Source: Bryum argenteum (taxonomy: Eukaryota; Streptophyta; Bryopsida; Bryales; Bryaceae). From it: DNA of 64,000 bases. Below, in pieces: positions 12,991-25,286 of the stretch. The stretch covers positions 9,688,648 to 9,752,647 of the forward strand of contig CM073329.1 of the NCBI GenBank assembly GCA_037043015.1, read 5' to 3'. The notes beneath the pieces were generated by a model. That model was not told where the DNA came from. It saw only the letters and a list, made by a program, of their open reading frames with translations, and made no database searches. Position numbers and translations under genes: made by a program. Each line of letters starts with the position of its first letter. Within the stretch, counting starts at the first letter, position 1.

Positions 12991-14099
12991 TTGTTAGATT
13001 ATTGGGATCTAATAAACTCTTAATAACAATCAAATACAACTTACAAAAACTCTTCAAAATTCTTAAAACTCTTTATGTCGTGTATGCATGACCAAATGAT
13101 AATGACCATGAGTATGACCATGCATGTAAGGATCACCAAGCACGGACAAAGAGACAGATCATATCCTTCTATATATAGGGATAAGATTGCAATTTAAGAA
13201 TTGAGCAAACGATTGGTGTGTTTTGAGAGCAGGTAGTGACAATAAATATAAATCATGTAAAGAGGTTGCGTAATTATATAGTAGCGTATGCCAGTGTTAA
13301 ATACATGTTGAAGCTAAATTATTTATTTTCGAATCATAATTGCCCAAGTATATTCTATCTTAACAATTTTTTTTTTTTAATGCGTAACTGCCTAAATTAC
13401 AAAACTTGATCTTTTTTTTACCTCATGCGCTAAAAAGCCCAATCTAAGAATTATCTAGAAGATACAATAGAAAGATCTCAAAGTTAACTTGTCCCTCTCC
13501 GCACATATAAAATTTGAACTGTTGTTCTTATTTATTTATTCTTTTGTTAGTGACATCGTAACGGTCAAGTTAGCTTGAATATTTCACTTATGATTACTTT
13601 CGAAACCCATTTTGAGTTTCAACAATATTTAAGCTTTAGGAAATGTATGGTTGATGAAATATTCTCCTATTGAGTGCTTAAGTTTTACAAAGACAGTGCA
13701 TACTTTCACTTACTACTTTTTTATTGTATTCAAGTGACAACACATTAAAACAACAATATAGTAAATCAAGCACCACATATGATGTATTTAGTTTGAGAAA
13801 AATTTGGACGGTGAGTAGGTGCCTTTATGAGTATGTAAAAAAATCTTGGAAAAGATCCAAAATCTCAAATTTTGGTAATTTTTGAAAGAAATAATTGTTA
13901 AATTACTAGAAATTGTGAAGATTGTTTTTGAAAGTTTTGGAGGCTGTCCTTGTAAAATTGAAAAACTTTTGACTTCGGACACTTTGAAATTTGAATAGTA
14001 ATTTAGTGATGAACATATTTCGTGGCCAACAAGATCTCGGGCTCCACAATGGTAGAGGCACCTATAACCGACCACTTAAGGATTTTAGCACATGATATT

Positions 14100-14103
<4 letters not shown>

Positions 14104-14130
<27 letters not shown>
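14104..14130. repeat. (TA)n microsatellite
   Basis: An uninterrupted TA run of about 27 bases just upstream of the SHMT-leader-like segment. Confidence 0.9.
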
Positions 14131-14359
14131 TTTAGAATTTTTCATGTGTGCAAACATAAGGTTTTTGTTGAATGCAAAAAGTTTCGTGATTTTATTTGCA
14201 TTATTCAAATAGTTATAATTGTTTAAAGTGAAAAGTTGCTTGGAACCTACAGCCGATCACATGCTCAAGTATATAAATGAGGTACATCTGTTCTGTTCTT
14301 TCAAAATCTAGGAATTGAATCCGCCGCCAAAGATCGCGATCGCTTCGTTTTTGCGCCTT

Positions 14360-14820
14360 GGACGTCCCGGCGTTTTTCGTTGTTTCGCCATTCCTCTCTC
14401 TCTTGCTGCTGCAGATCCAGCAGCTCCTCAGATCCATCGCTCGCCTGCTCGTCCTGCCCTAGGTAAGCCTCCTCTTCGACTACCCCATTTTTACTTCCGC
14501 ATTTTGGTTTCCGCATGTTTTTACATCTATGGACCAGAATCGACTTCTGTGATCTAGCTGCAACCACTTTGAAAATCCGGTGGTAGTGACGACGATTTAG
14601 CGGTGGCCGAAATGTGCGCCCCTGCAAGAATCGAAACGTTGTAGCATTCGGGTTCATATCGAGGGTTTCACTAGTTTTGAGGATCTTACGTATCGAGGGT
14701 TTAGCTAGTTTTCAGCTGTTGATAGGTTCATTTTATTATTCTTTTTGTGCTCGGAGAAAATGTGGGGAATCTAGTGAATCAAGCTTTGGGTTTCGATTAC
14801 TTGGGAAGGGGGCCGAGAAT
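14360..14820 (+). promoter_or_regulatory. Second copy of the SHMT 5' leader and first-intron region, upstream of the LRAT-like gene
   Basis: This stretch is clearly homologous to 42895-43335, which holds the untranslated leader exon and first intron of SHMT copy 1. Shared landmarks in order: TTCGTTGTTTCGCCATTCCT, GATCCAGCAGCTCCTCAG, CTCGCCTGCTCGTC, the donor GTAAGCCTCC (intron start 14463 here, 43004 in SHMT), CTTCTGTGATCTAGCTGCAA and GGTTCATTTTATTATTC. The SHMT coding region itself is absent here. The segment probably supplies the transcription start and 5' UTR intron of the LRAT-like gene at 15371. Homology is seen directly; the regulatory role is inferred. Confidence 0.75.
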
Positions 14821-15370
14821 TTAAAATGTGCCTTCTTTTCTTTAGAGAGAATTGAAGTCCTAAGTCCCATTCACGACTCTGACTCAGAAAAGATGAGTTC
14901 AATTGTCTCTTTGTCGACTCGTCTTCTCTGAGTCCGATTGATGTCGGTTCGAGAAATCAGCATCCAATTGTCTCTTTGTCGACCCTATCACTCTTTGTGC
15001 TGATGTTGCTCGATTGTCGATCCAACTGCCGGCTCTCATCATTTGCACCTCGCGATCCTTCGTAAGTTTCTCACTCTCCAACGAGTAAGGAATTTGCAGT
15101 TGCTGCATTCGAGTTAGTTGAGTTGCAGGGTAATGTGGATCACACCATGTACGCATTTGATCTTTTGCACCGATTTTGTCTTTAAACGTTGCGCCAGCTT
15201 CGGACTAGGTTTCCTGTCATCGTGTGCTTTCTTTTCTGTCGATGTTTGTTTCCTATTAGGGTTACGACTCATTAGGGTTCGTTTGATATCTGTAACACAC
15301 CGTTGTATGTTCCAATTGCTCCAGAATTTCCTGAAGTGACAAAGACGGTGTTGATCTCAGAATTGAAGAC

Positions 15371-15916
15371 ATGGCAGGGGAGCTCGCCCTCCTGTATATG
15401 CACGCTTGGATCTGCAAGCCACCACCGGTCCAACGTAACCGGCTGCAGCCTGGGGATCAGATTTTCTACCACACGAAGGGAGGAACGATTCAGCATCATG
15501 GGTTAGTCGTCGAAGATGACATGATAATACATCGTTCTAGAGCTGGAGAAGAAGCAGGTGCGAAGTTTTACGAAACAGGCTGTGAACACGGATGCCAGCC
15601 TAGCACTAGCAGTGTGCGAATGGCCCACGTTGATTGCTTCGCGAAGCACGAGAGAGGGAGGAAGATCTATCGTGTACTCTACGGTCAGACATTGCGCACC
15701 GTGATGACCTCCGAAGTTGGGAGTGCGAGCACACAGCGGCGTGGACCTGTAAACGATATTGTGGCTCGTGCCCATGCCGCCTTGCGTAGTCAGGGAGCTT
15801 ATCATCCAGTGTTCAACAACTGCGAGACGAGCGCTCGGGGCTGGGTTGTGGGTCCACGCAGTTACCGTTACAGTAAACAATCAGCTGTCGCTTTAGCACT
15901 TCTTCTTTTTTCGTGA
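15371..15916 (+). CDS. LRAT/NC-domain protein
   Basis: Single-exon frame of 181 residues from ATG to TGA. Residues around 26-55 read LQPGDQIFYHTKG, then HHGLVVEDDMIIHRS. About 100 residues later comes FNNCETSARGWV. This His...Cys layout matches LRAT-like (NC domain) proteins of the NlpC/P60-related thiol-hydrolase and acyltransferase group, in which a His and the Cys of the NCE motif are catalytic. A hydrophobic tail (SAVALALLLFS) ends the protein. The substrate is unknown. The upstream leader resembles that of SHMT, and a decayed second copy follows at 16138-16619, so the gene was tandemly duplicated. The family call rests on motif order, not on a search. Confidence 0.7.
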   Translation: MAGELALLYMHAWICKPPPVQRNRLQPGDQIFYHTKGGTIQHHGLVVEDDMIIHRSRAGEEAGAKFYETGCEHGCQPSTSSVRMAHVDCFAKHERGRKIYRVLYGQTLRTVMTSEVGSASTQRRGPVNDIVARAHAALRSQGAYHPVFNNCETSARGWVVGPRSYRYSKQSAVALALLLFS

Positions 15917-16137
15917 CTGCGGAGTAATCTCCGCCTGCTTCGGACTATCAGTATCGCACTGACAGTCTGTTTCGAAGTTTCAGTCGTGATAAGTATCAGG
16001 AGTACATTCATACCATTACGACCATGCTTCCCTCCGAAGCTTTCGTCCAAAAATTGTACAAATTCAAATTCTTTGATATGGAAGCTCGCTATCGCACTGT
16101 TTCCGTTTCTGCACAGTGTAATCTTCAAGTGTAATCT

Positions 16138-16619
16138 GGGGATCAAGTTTTCTACTACAGGAAGGAAGGTTTATATTAGCATGACGGTGTAGTCCGCGAA
16201 AGTGGTATGATATAACATTTTCTAATATAACATCTGAAAGTGGTATGATATAACATTTTTCTGAAGGAGATGGAGCAGCTTCGAGGTATTACAGGAACGG
16301 TTGTGAACACGAATGCCAGCGTAACAGTAGAAATTAGAAATGTGCGATTGTCGCACCTTGATTGCTTCTTGAAACACAAAAAGAGAGACATGTTGGGACT
16401 GCGAGCACACAGCAGGCTGGACCTCGAAACATGATTGAAGCTTGGTGTGAAGACGCCCTCCATGATATCGACTATCAGGGAGGTTATGATATACTCTTCA
16501 ACTGCGAGACGGCCGCTCGGACGTGCGTGACGGGTGCAGACTGTCACAGTAAACAGTATCTTTGCGCTTTAGTACTTGTTACCAAATTCGTTGTGACAGC
16601 TGCTCTGACTGTGCCGTAA
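16138..16619 (+). pseudogene. Decayed tandem copy of the LRAT-like gene
   Basis: Pieces match the gene at 15371 in the same order. LGIKFSTTGRK corresponds to PGDQIFYHTKG; NGCEHECQ to TGCEHGCQ; VGTASTQQAGPRN to VGSASTQRRGPVN; YDILFNCETAARTCV to HPVFNNCETSARGWV. Frameshifts and stops interrupt the first half, the pair of histidines before the NC motif is lost, and no start is evident. Confidence 0.7.
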
Positions 16620-17901
16620 TCGCCGATTCGCCGACTGCAGGTTGGTCAGCAATCTCCACCTGCTTTGGAGCATCAGTATATCATTGAACTTAATCCCCGA
16701 CCATGCTCTCCTCCTTAGGTTGTACAAATTATAAGTAAGGAGGTTTTGATGCCAATCGTTGGAACTGTATTTTCGTTTATAAAATAAGAAACGTATGCTT
16801 CCCGAACTGTTGTTTGCCTTGAGAGTTTGCCGTTTCCTTTGTTTCTGTCTGTTTCTGCTGTTAAGTTCATGTATGCCTTAAGCAGTGTCTGTTCCCAATA
16901 AATACAACCCACTCGAAATCGTCAACATCTTAGTGGCGTTCTTCAGCGACGTCAAGAGTGAGAAGGATGATGCGCAATTCGAGCAGGACGAAGCTCAGAC
17001 AGGTGATCGATGAGCTGAATCTCAATCTTGAAATCGGTCAATTTGATCGAATACTCGTGGGCATGGGCTTGCTTTCTGGATTGTTCACAGGATCCAAGGC
17101 GGTCACTACTACGAAGTTTATGAGTCACAAGAAGAAAGCGAAGGAGTGTAAGTGCAGAATCGTGTACCACAATATAGGAGTCTAAACGAGGGTAAGGGAC
17201 AATCTGAGCGGAGCTTTACAGGACGATGGAGCTAGTGAAAGCTTTCAAGACCATTCGCTGCACTGGTTGGCAAACACGGATTTACTGGAAGTGCTTGTTG
17301 ACAAGCTGACATCCTCATTTGACTGTTTGTCGTGGTATGCGAGTTGGTGATGGAACTATGTGATTGAAAATAGGGGCTACTTGAATGTGAACGGCCGTAC
17401 CAGATGCTCTTACTCTTATTTAACTTCTCTGATGGTATGACGAGCTGCTTTACGCACAGTGATAACTCCAGAGATATCCATTCAAAGTAGCTGATGATAA
17501 GTGGCTCGCAGCGCCCGGAGGAACGCGGGGGCGTTCCTTCTGCTTGGATGTTGCCGCTCTCAACATCGTTTGCGTGTTATGTTTGCAATTGAGCGTTTTG
17601 TGTCGTTTGCCTTCGGCTTTCAGCAAGTCTTGCGCATTGCTTCCGGACTGTGGAGGCTCCGTGCTTGCACGAAGGGACTGATCATAATAGAAGATGAATG
17701 GACGAATTTTAGATGATCAAATTACCACAAATGTAATGAAAGGTGGGTCCATGTATTTCATCAATACCTCGCAAGAACCACTGCTCTCTTCCTATTTGTA
17801 GCTCAAAACTTGACTGAGCAAAGTGTCTCTTGTTTGTGTGTTAATCTAAACTATAGCATCAGTGCAGATCATTCTCACGTTCCCTTTCGTTCCGACAAAA
17901 T
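16620..17901. other. Spacer with no supported gene
   Basis: Short open frames at 16958-17185 and 17501-17716 carry no family motif. The sequence is less AT-rich than the other spacers and may be old coding remnant, but I cannot name it. Confidence 0.4.
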
Positions 17902-19131
17902 CTAGGAGCCCCAAGCGACTGCTGGCCCGTGAGGTAGAAACCCGACTAAAGCGTCATAGTACCTCGACGCGAGTTTCGACAGCGCTCGTGGTGCATACAT
18001 GAGAAGCTCCAGACGATGAAGCACATTCTCTGGAGCTACACTTCGAACGTCCACGCACAAATCGCCGTCGAACGTCGATCTTGAATGGAAGAGCGTCGTC
18101 TCCGAAATGGGCACTGGTCCAAACAGGATGCGAACATCATCAGCGCCAGCTCGCAGAATCCAATGGCCATGCTACTCAGTGAGCAGGCCAGTTTTCGAAA
18201 ATTGGCTTCGAAAGGACTCAAACTCGCGGTCGTCGTCGTGCCAGTTTTTCACCACGAGACGGCTTTGAACGGCCGCGAACACAGACTATTTCAGGTCGTG
18301 AAAAGCAATGGAGCTCGCTGCGGCTGGCTGCACCCCCATATCCTCCATAATCTTGGTGAGTCGTGATCGCTTGAGAAAGCCGACCCACTGGAAGCTCAGC
18401 AACGAGAAACGATTCTCGTGCAAGATGTGCACACGCAAGCCCGAACGTCGTCGTCCGAAGGTGTAGTGACGCTGCGCACTGGTTCCGGGCTTAAAAGTGA
18501 CCCTGAGTCGCATGCTCACGTCCATGGTCCTCTACAAGCACTTGTACATCCCATCGACATCCAGCAAATGCTTTCATTCTGTGGCGCGTGCTAGCATCTC
18601 CCTTGAATCGTCCAGCAATCGGACATTGTATCCGTCGGGCTTGTCCAAGCTGCTCGTGGGGACAGGAGGAGTGTAGCTAGGGAGCCATACTGCGAATGCG
18701 CAAACAACTTCCATCGAAGAGCTGTCTTGATGGGTGGAATGTGATGTTGTACCATGACACCGCTGTTTCAAAACTGCGCCATGTTTACCGGTTCCCGCGA
18801 GAGAGAGAACCTTCACGTCAAGCACATCACAGTGGATGAAATACAGAGGATTAGCCATGAGTCGGTAGAATCAGTCACAAGCTCGCCAACCAGTGAAAGA
18901 AACTCAAGAATGTGCACACTTATACGATGAGCTTGTGCTTCCGAAACGGCATTTCTGGCAATTGCGAGCATCCCCTCCATTCCTTCTCTTATCATCTCTG
19001 AGCTTGCAAGCAAACGGGTTAAACTTGCCTCCATGCATGCGCACCCGTTTGATCCTTTCTGCTTCATGGGCAGAAACATGAGCATCACCCATCGTGCTCA
19101 ACTCCATCTCACCTGCTGAGAAGAAGCACAT
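17902..19131 (-). pseudogene. Degraded reading frame of unknown family
   Basis: Reverse-strand segments 19131-18904, 18858-18574, 18525-18286 and 18114-17902 all share one frame and are separated only by stop codons (for example TGA after REMLARATE and TAG after GMYKCL). Residue content looks protein-like (MRLRVTFKPGTSAQRHY, FSLLSFQWVGFLKRSRLTK, ENVLHRLELLMYAPRALSKL). A second frame over 19088-18813 also looks helical (RLLASSEMIREGMEGMLAI), so an intron or frameshift near 18850 is possible. I recognise no domain. It could be a nonsense-riddled pseudogene or a gene with introns I failed to place. Confidence 0.4.
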
Positions 19132-20010
19132 CTGCTCGCAACTTAGATCCCAACAAAATTCAGCGCAACAATAATACTATTCCAATCACGAATGGCACAA
19201 AATAAAAAGACTTGCTAACGGCAATAGCAGTTGCTCACGAATTTCTCAATGCTACGTCTTCCGAAGGCAAATGAGGTGATATTTCGTGTTGATTGAACTC
19301 GCATATCGAAGGCCAAAAAAACGAATAGCAGCTTGTAGGGTTCTACAAAATCCGATTCTGTTCTTCTTCTAGCAAGCGCATCACCTCTCTTATCGTACTC
19401 TTCATTTTAATGGCACCGAAGCTTGATCTTCGACCAACATGAGTGCACGGATATGGCAATAAGAGTGTCCGGATATGGACTTTTAGAAAGGAAATTGCTA
19501 GAACGGTGGCCGGAGTTTTGGAAGAACGCTACAAAGTTCTCTTGTGTCACCGCTCTAAATTGATCGCAGAATCAGAAGCAAGCATACATTACCTTAAGAC
19601 GTGAATCCCTTGCTATGTGACGAATTCCCTGCCCTGCTTTCCTGCCATGAGTATGAGATCCCTGCCGATACGAGCTTTCATCACCACATACGCCTGAAGG
19701 CGAACACTGCTCTTAATCACTTGATTCAGGTTATTTTTCTTCGGAGGAACCAGAATGGGCTTCCTATGAAATGAGTGCAAAACAACGTATAGGAATTCTA
19801 TATTGTGCAAAGAATGAAAATTGGGTGCTTAGTAGTTAATACCCGAATTTCCTTGTGTGTTTTTGGAGTTTGAAACCTCAAAACTGCGATGTTCTACCTC
19901 TATGCACTTGTGGGAGTGTGAATCAAATTTATTAGCTCTTTTTAGACTTTCAGCTATATGATTTTTTGAATAAGTCTATTTTTGATTACCAATCCAAATG
20001 TCGACCGTTG

Positions 20011-20352
20011 GATAAGAAGAAGAACACCAGACCCGTATGTGTTGGCATGAATATAATGTCTGTTTGAACTACCCTTGATGATATGCCCACATGACATAAC
20101 ATCAGTGGTATAGGATTACTAACCCCTCTTAGGGTGGACATTGTATAACAAAAAACCGAGAACCAATAAACTGTAACGTGTTTGTTTGGGGTGTATTTTA
20201 TTGTATAAGAGTAGAACGTCTGTTTTGTTGGTTGTCACATTGTCGACATACGAGGTTGTTTGGAAAAGACATGGTTGTGTTGTAGTGGTAGTCTTGGTTC
20301 GAATCTCGTTGATCTCATTTGAGCATCGTTGTTATAATCATCCGACTGTTGG
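20011..20352 (+). repeat. SINE-like dispersed repeat, copy A
   Basis: Homologous over about 330 bases to 21136-21450: both contain GAAGAACACCAGACCCGTA, CTACCCTTGATGATATGCCC, GGTATAGGA and CTAACCCCTCTTAGGGTGGA. Near the 3' end it has TTGGTTCGAATCTCG, close to an RNA polymerase III B box. It is more diverged than copy B. Confidence 0.55.
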
Positions 20353-21135
20353 ATAGCTTGCGCTTATAAATTTTGAAGGCTATCCTTGTAAAACATGTGA
20401 AAGTTATGACTTGGATCACTTGGAAATATGGGTTGGAATGTGGTTATAAATATTTCATTAAAAAAATAAAATTTTAAAAAATCTCATAAATAAAAAGTAT
20501 TTTGCGCCTGTTTAAGGTGTAAAAACTAAATTTGCGTTAAAAAACTCTAAAGTGGAAATTTGACATTGCAATTTTCTCCACACACTCATCTTGTAGTATG
20601 GAATATACCTTGCAAAAGTTGTAGGCAAAATTACTAATTTTAAGACCTTGATCTACCCTGCCCCAAATAACAAAAAGCATATTTGGCTTGTAAAATGTCA
20701 CATTTGTTATTTTGAGACAAAATGATCATTTTAAGACTTTTGCCCTCAAATTTTAGCAACTTATTTGAGGCAATCCGGTCTTTCTTTAGATTTTCTGATA
20801 TAGATTATTACCAACTTGACGATAACCTTCCCATGTATAACAAAAAAGCCAGTTACAAATGCAGGATTAGTCAAGAAATTAATAAAAACCATAAAACCAA
20901 GAATAGAGACTATGAAAGTTTCAATTTTAACAAATATGGCCATGTAAGGATAGTTAGGGGTTAACAAAGGGAGGTCATTCACTTTGTACCCTTTCACTTT
21001 ATTACCATAAATCTTAACACCTTATATTTTTCTCATTTTTCCATACACACATGCATTGTATCCAATAAGAAGGAATTGGGAGACATTATGCTTACACAAA
21101 TTATTAGAATAATTCGTTAACTTCTTAAAGAGAAA

Positions 21136-21450
21136 GAGAAGAAGAACACCAGACCCGTAAGGGTTGGCGTGAATAAAGTGTCCGTTCGACCTACCCTTGA
21201 TGATATGCCCACAGGACCTAACAACAGTGGTATAGGACTACTAACCCCTCTTAGGGTGGACACTACATGAAAAAGGACCCAGAACTAGTGAGCTGTTATG
21301 TTTGTATAAAAGTAAAGGTTTGGTTTTGTTGGTCGTCACATTGTTGACATACCACGTTGTTTGGAAGAGACATGGATGTGTAGTAGCGGTGGTCCGGGTT
21401 CGATTCCCGTTTAACTCGTTTGAGCATCGTTTACAATCATCTGGCGCTAT
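21136..21450 (+). repeat. SINE-like dispersed repeat, copy B
   Basis: Second copy of the repeat at 20011. It carries GGGTTCGATTCCCG, an exact match to the B-box consensus GGTTCGANNCC, but no clear A box at the usual distance and no A-rich tail. A tRNA-derived SINE is one reading; an unrelated non-autonomous repeat is another. Confidence 0.55.
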
Positions 21451-22165
21451 AGAGCTAGTAGGCAGGAAATTTCCAACGGCTTGGGCCCCCTGTATTGTGA
21501 CAAGGTTGCTATTCTAATATATCACTTCTTCCTTTTTTTTTCTTTTTTTTTTGACGTTAACTTCTTACTTCTTTCATTTGACACAAAACTGCTTAAAGTT
21601 ACGGGTCTTTAAAAAAAGAAATTAAAAAATTACCCATCTTAGATTTTGAAATTATCCAAAGTCAAAGTTAAAGGGCCATAAATAGAATCATTAAAAAAAA
21701 ATTGCACTCACGTACAAGTGTGAAAGTGGTATTCTTCATACCCCTCCAAATACCTTACCTATGATGTTGTAACTCTCCGAAACCCTAAAAATTCTATATA
21801 CTGTCACCCAATATCGCTCCCGATCATCGCTCTCAATATCGCTTCCCAATATCGCTTATCAATATCGCTCCCGATCATCGCTCTCAATATCGCTTCCCAA
21901 TATCGCTATCAATATCGCTTCCTCACACGCTCGCTCTCATATCGCTTTAACATCGCTCCCACACTAATACAGAAATCTCAACACTTAAGTTTAACACCTT
22001 TACATACTAATCCTTTCATAATGTCATTGAAAAAAATGATAGTGGTACAAGCATTTCCTGCCCTGGCAGTGCTACCTGGTCCTTCCAGGTACCATGAACT
22101 GACCTAAGCCGTAGTTCCTGTCACTATCCAACACTCCACACACACACACACGCTCCTAGCTCCAG

Positions 22166-24106
<1,941 letters not shown>

Positions 24107-24110
<4 letters not shown>

Positions 24111-24353
24111 CCACCAACCCCTGGTGTGCGGTACTCTAGAAAGAAAGTGAGACCTGGTATGTCACACTCTCTGATCAGAGTAGCATACCAGGCTCAACTT
24201 TCAGGCAAATACTTGCGCATTATATCGTATTTTCAATTTGCCATTGTATGAGTGAGAGCTGATGTCACATTGATTACACTGTAAAGTGTCCTTGTGTTTC
24301 TGGGCAGTGGTAGACCATAGTGGATGCACTGTGGTATACACATACCTCATATA
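24107..24353. other. Region between RT stop and direct repeat
   Basis: About 250 bases following the RT on the element strand. There is no room for, and no trace of, a GIY-YIG endonuclease domain here. Confidence 0.6.
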
Positions 24354-25286
24354 CTAGTAAAAAGTCGTAGGGTACCTGTCAATCATGTTCATAGTAAGCA
24401 TCACGTCAACCTGTGCGGCTGGGAAATGGTTTGTGTTAAGCCATGTGATGATGGATTTCCGAAGCCTGTGTTCTTGAAAGCCATTTGCTACCATGGTGTG
24501 GATCAGAGAGATGATCTCTTGTACCGCGGCAAGGGTAGTATTAGAGACGTACAGGATTGGTAAAACCTGTGATATGATGATATTGTAGGATTGCTTTATT
24601 GGTCGATTGGACTGGAACTTTATAAACTGTGTGTACCGGAACGGTAGGTCACGTCGTTTGTCGTACTTTCGCATCGTAAAAGTACCTGGATGTTCCAAGT
24701 CAAGCTGAATCTGGAGATTCATAAAGTTAGCGGCTATTCCCCTTGTTGGATCGTTCGGGGCATATGCTGCGACCTCCGTCTTAATTTCCAAAATATTGAG
24801 TGGATAGACCCAGAAAGGGTTGTCAACAATTCTCGGTTGTGATGGACAAAGAAAATCCATGGGATTTTGTACATTGAACCAACAAAGGTCATCGATGTAA
24901 CGAAATGCGTACTGGAATTTGGTTAAAAGCTCACTGCGCCCAAGACGAGCCAGCCTCTGAATGAATTGGACCTCGTAGGATAAGAGGTACATGTTGCACC
25001 ATATAGGTGAACATGAGAATCCCATAGGGATGCCTCTCACTTGTCTCCATACTCTATCCCCCAAAGTTACGAAACAGTGGGAGCTAAGCCACTCTTGCAA
25101 GTTGATTAGACGTTCCATTGGCATGGGAATCCATTGGCCATTTTCGGGAGCAGCTGAATACCAATGGGCAGCGATAGGGAGTCCATCGCTTGTAATTTTA
25201 ATCCATAGACTCACATGGGATTTTGGATGTAATTTAGCTGCTTGCCGAAAGGCATGGCGAGTGATAAATTTCAGAGCATTAATCAT
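24354..25286 (-). CDS. Penelope-like reverse transcriptase, C-terminal part (motifs B to D)
   Basis: 310 residues from an ATG that overlaps the upstream RT frame's stop (ATGA). Residues near 60-110 contain WRQVRGIPMGFSCSPIWCNM (motif B) and LLSYEVQF. FRYIDDLCWFN near residue 130 is motif C with the two metal-binding Asp. NFMNLQIQLDLE near 190 fits motif D. The tail (SIITWLNTNHF, RYPTTFY) may be the thumb. Motif A lies in the other frame, so this product alone could not be an active polymerase. Hepadnavirus-, DIRS- and Copia-type RTs were considered; GIPMG plus RYIDD in this spacing fits Penelope-like RTs best. Confidence 0.75.
   Translation of the reverse strand: MINALKFITRHAFRQAAKLHPKSHVSLWIKITSDGLPIAAHWYSAAPENGQWIPMPMERLINLQEWLSSHCFVTLGDRVWRQVRGIPMGFSCSPIWCNMYLLSYEVQFIQRLARLGRSELLTKFQYAFRYIDDLCWFNVQNPMDFLCPSQPRIVDNPFWVYPLNILEIKTEVAAYAPNDPTRGIAANFMNLQIQLDLEHPGTFTMRKYDKRRDLPFRYTQFIKFQSNRPIKQSYNIIISQVLPILYVSNTTLAAVQEIISLIHTMVANGFQEHRLRKSIITWLNTNHFPAAQVDVMLTMNMIDRYPTTFY

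Larger units (their letters stand above)
8589..14300. other. Long AT-rich spacer
   Basis: No gene could be supported. It contains a 141-bp hairpin repeat (11840-11980), a CT-rich low-complexity tract (12590-12990) and an AT microsatellite (14104-14130). A hydrophobic reverse-strand open frame at 9626-9841 (71 codons) was not recognised and lacks a partner exon. The region is probably old, degraded transposon sequence. Confidence 0.6.

Noticed and set aside
21390-21410. tRNA gene
   Set aside because: Only the T-loop/B-box part is present (GGGTTCGATTCCCG); no acceptor or anticodon arm can be formed.
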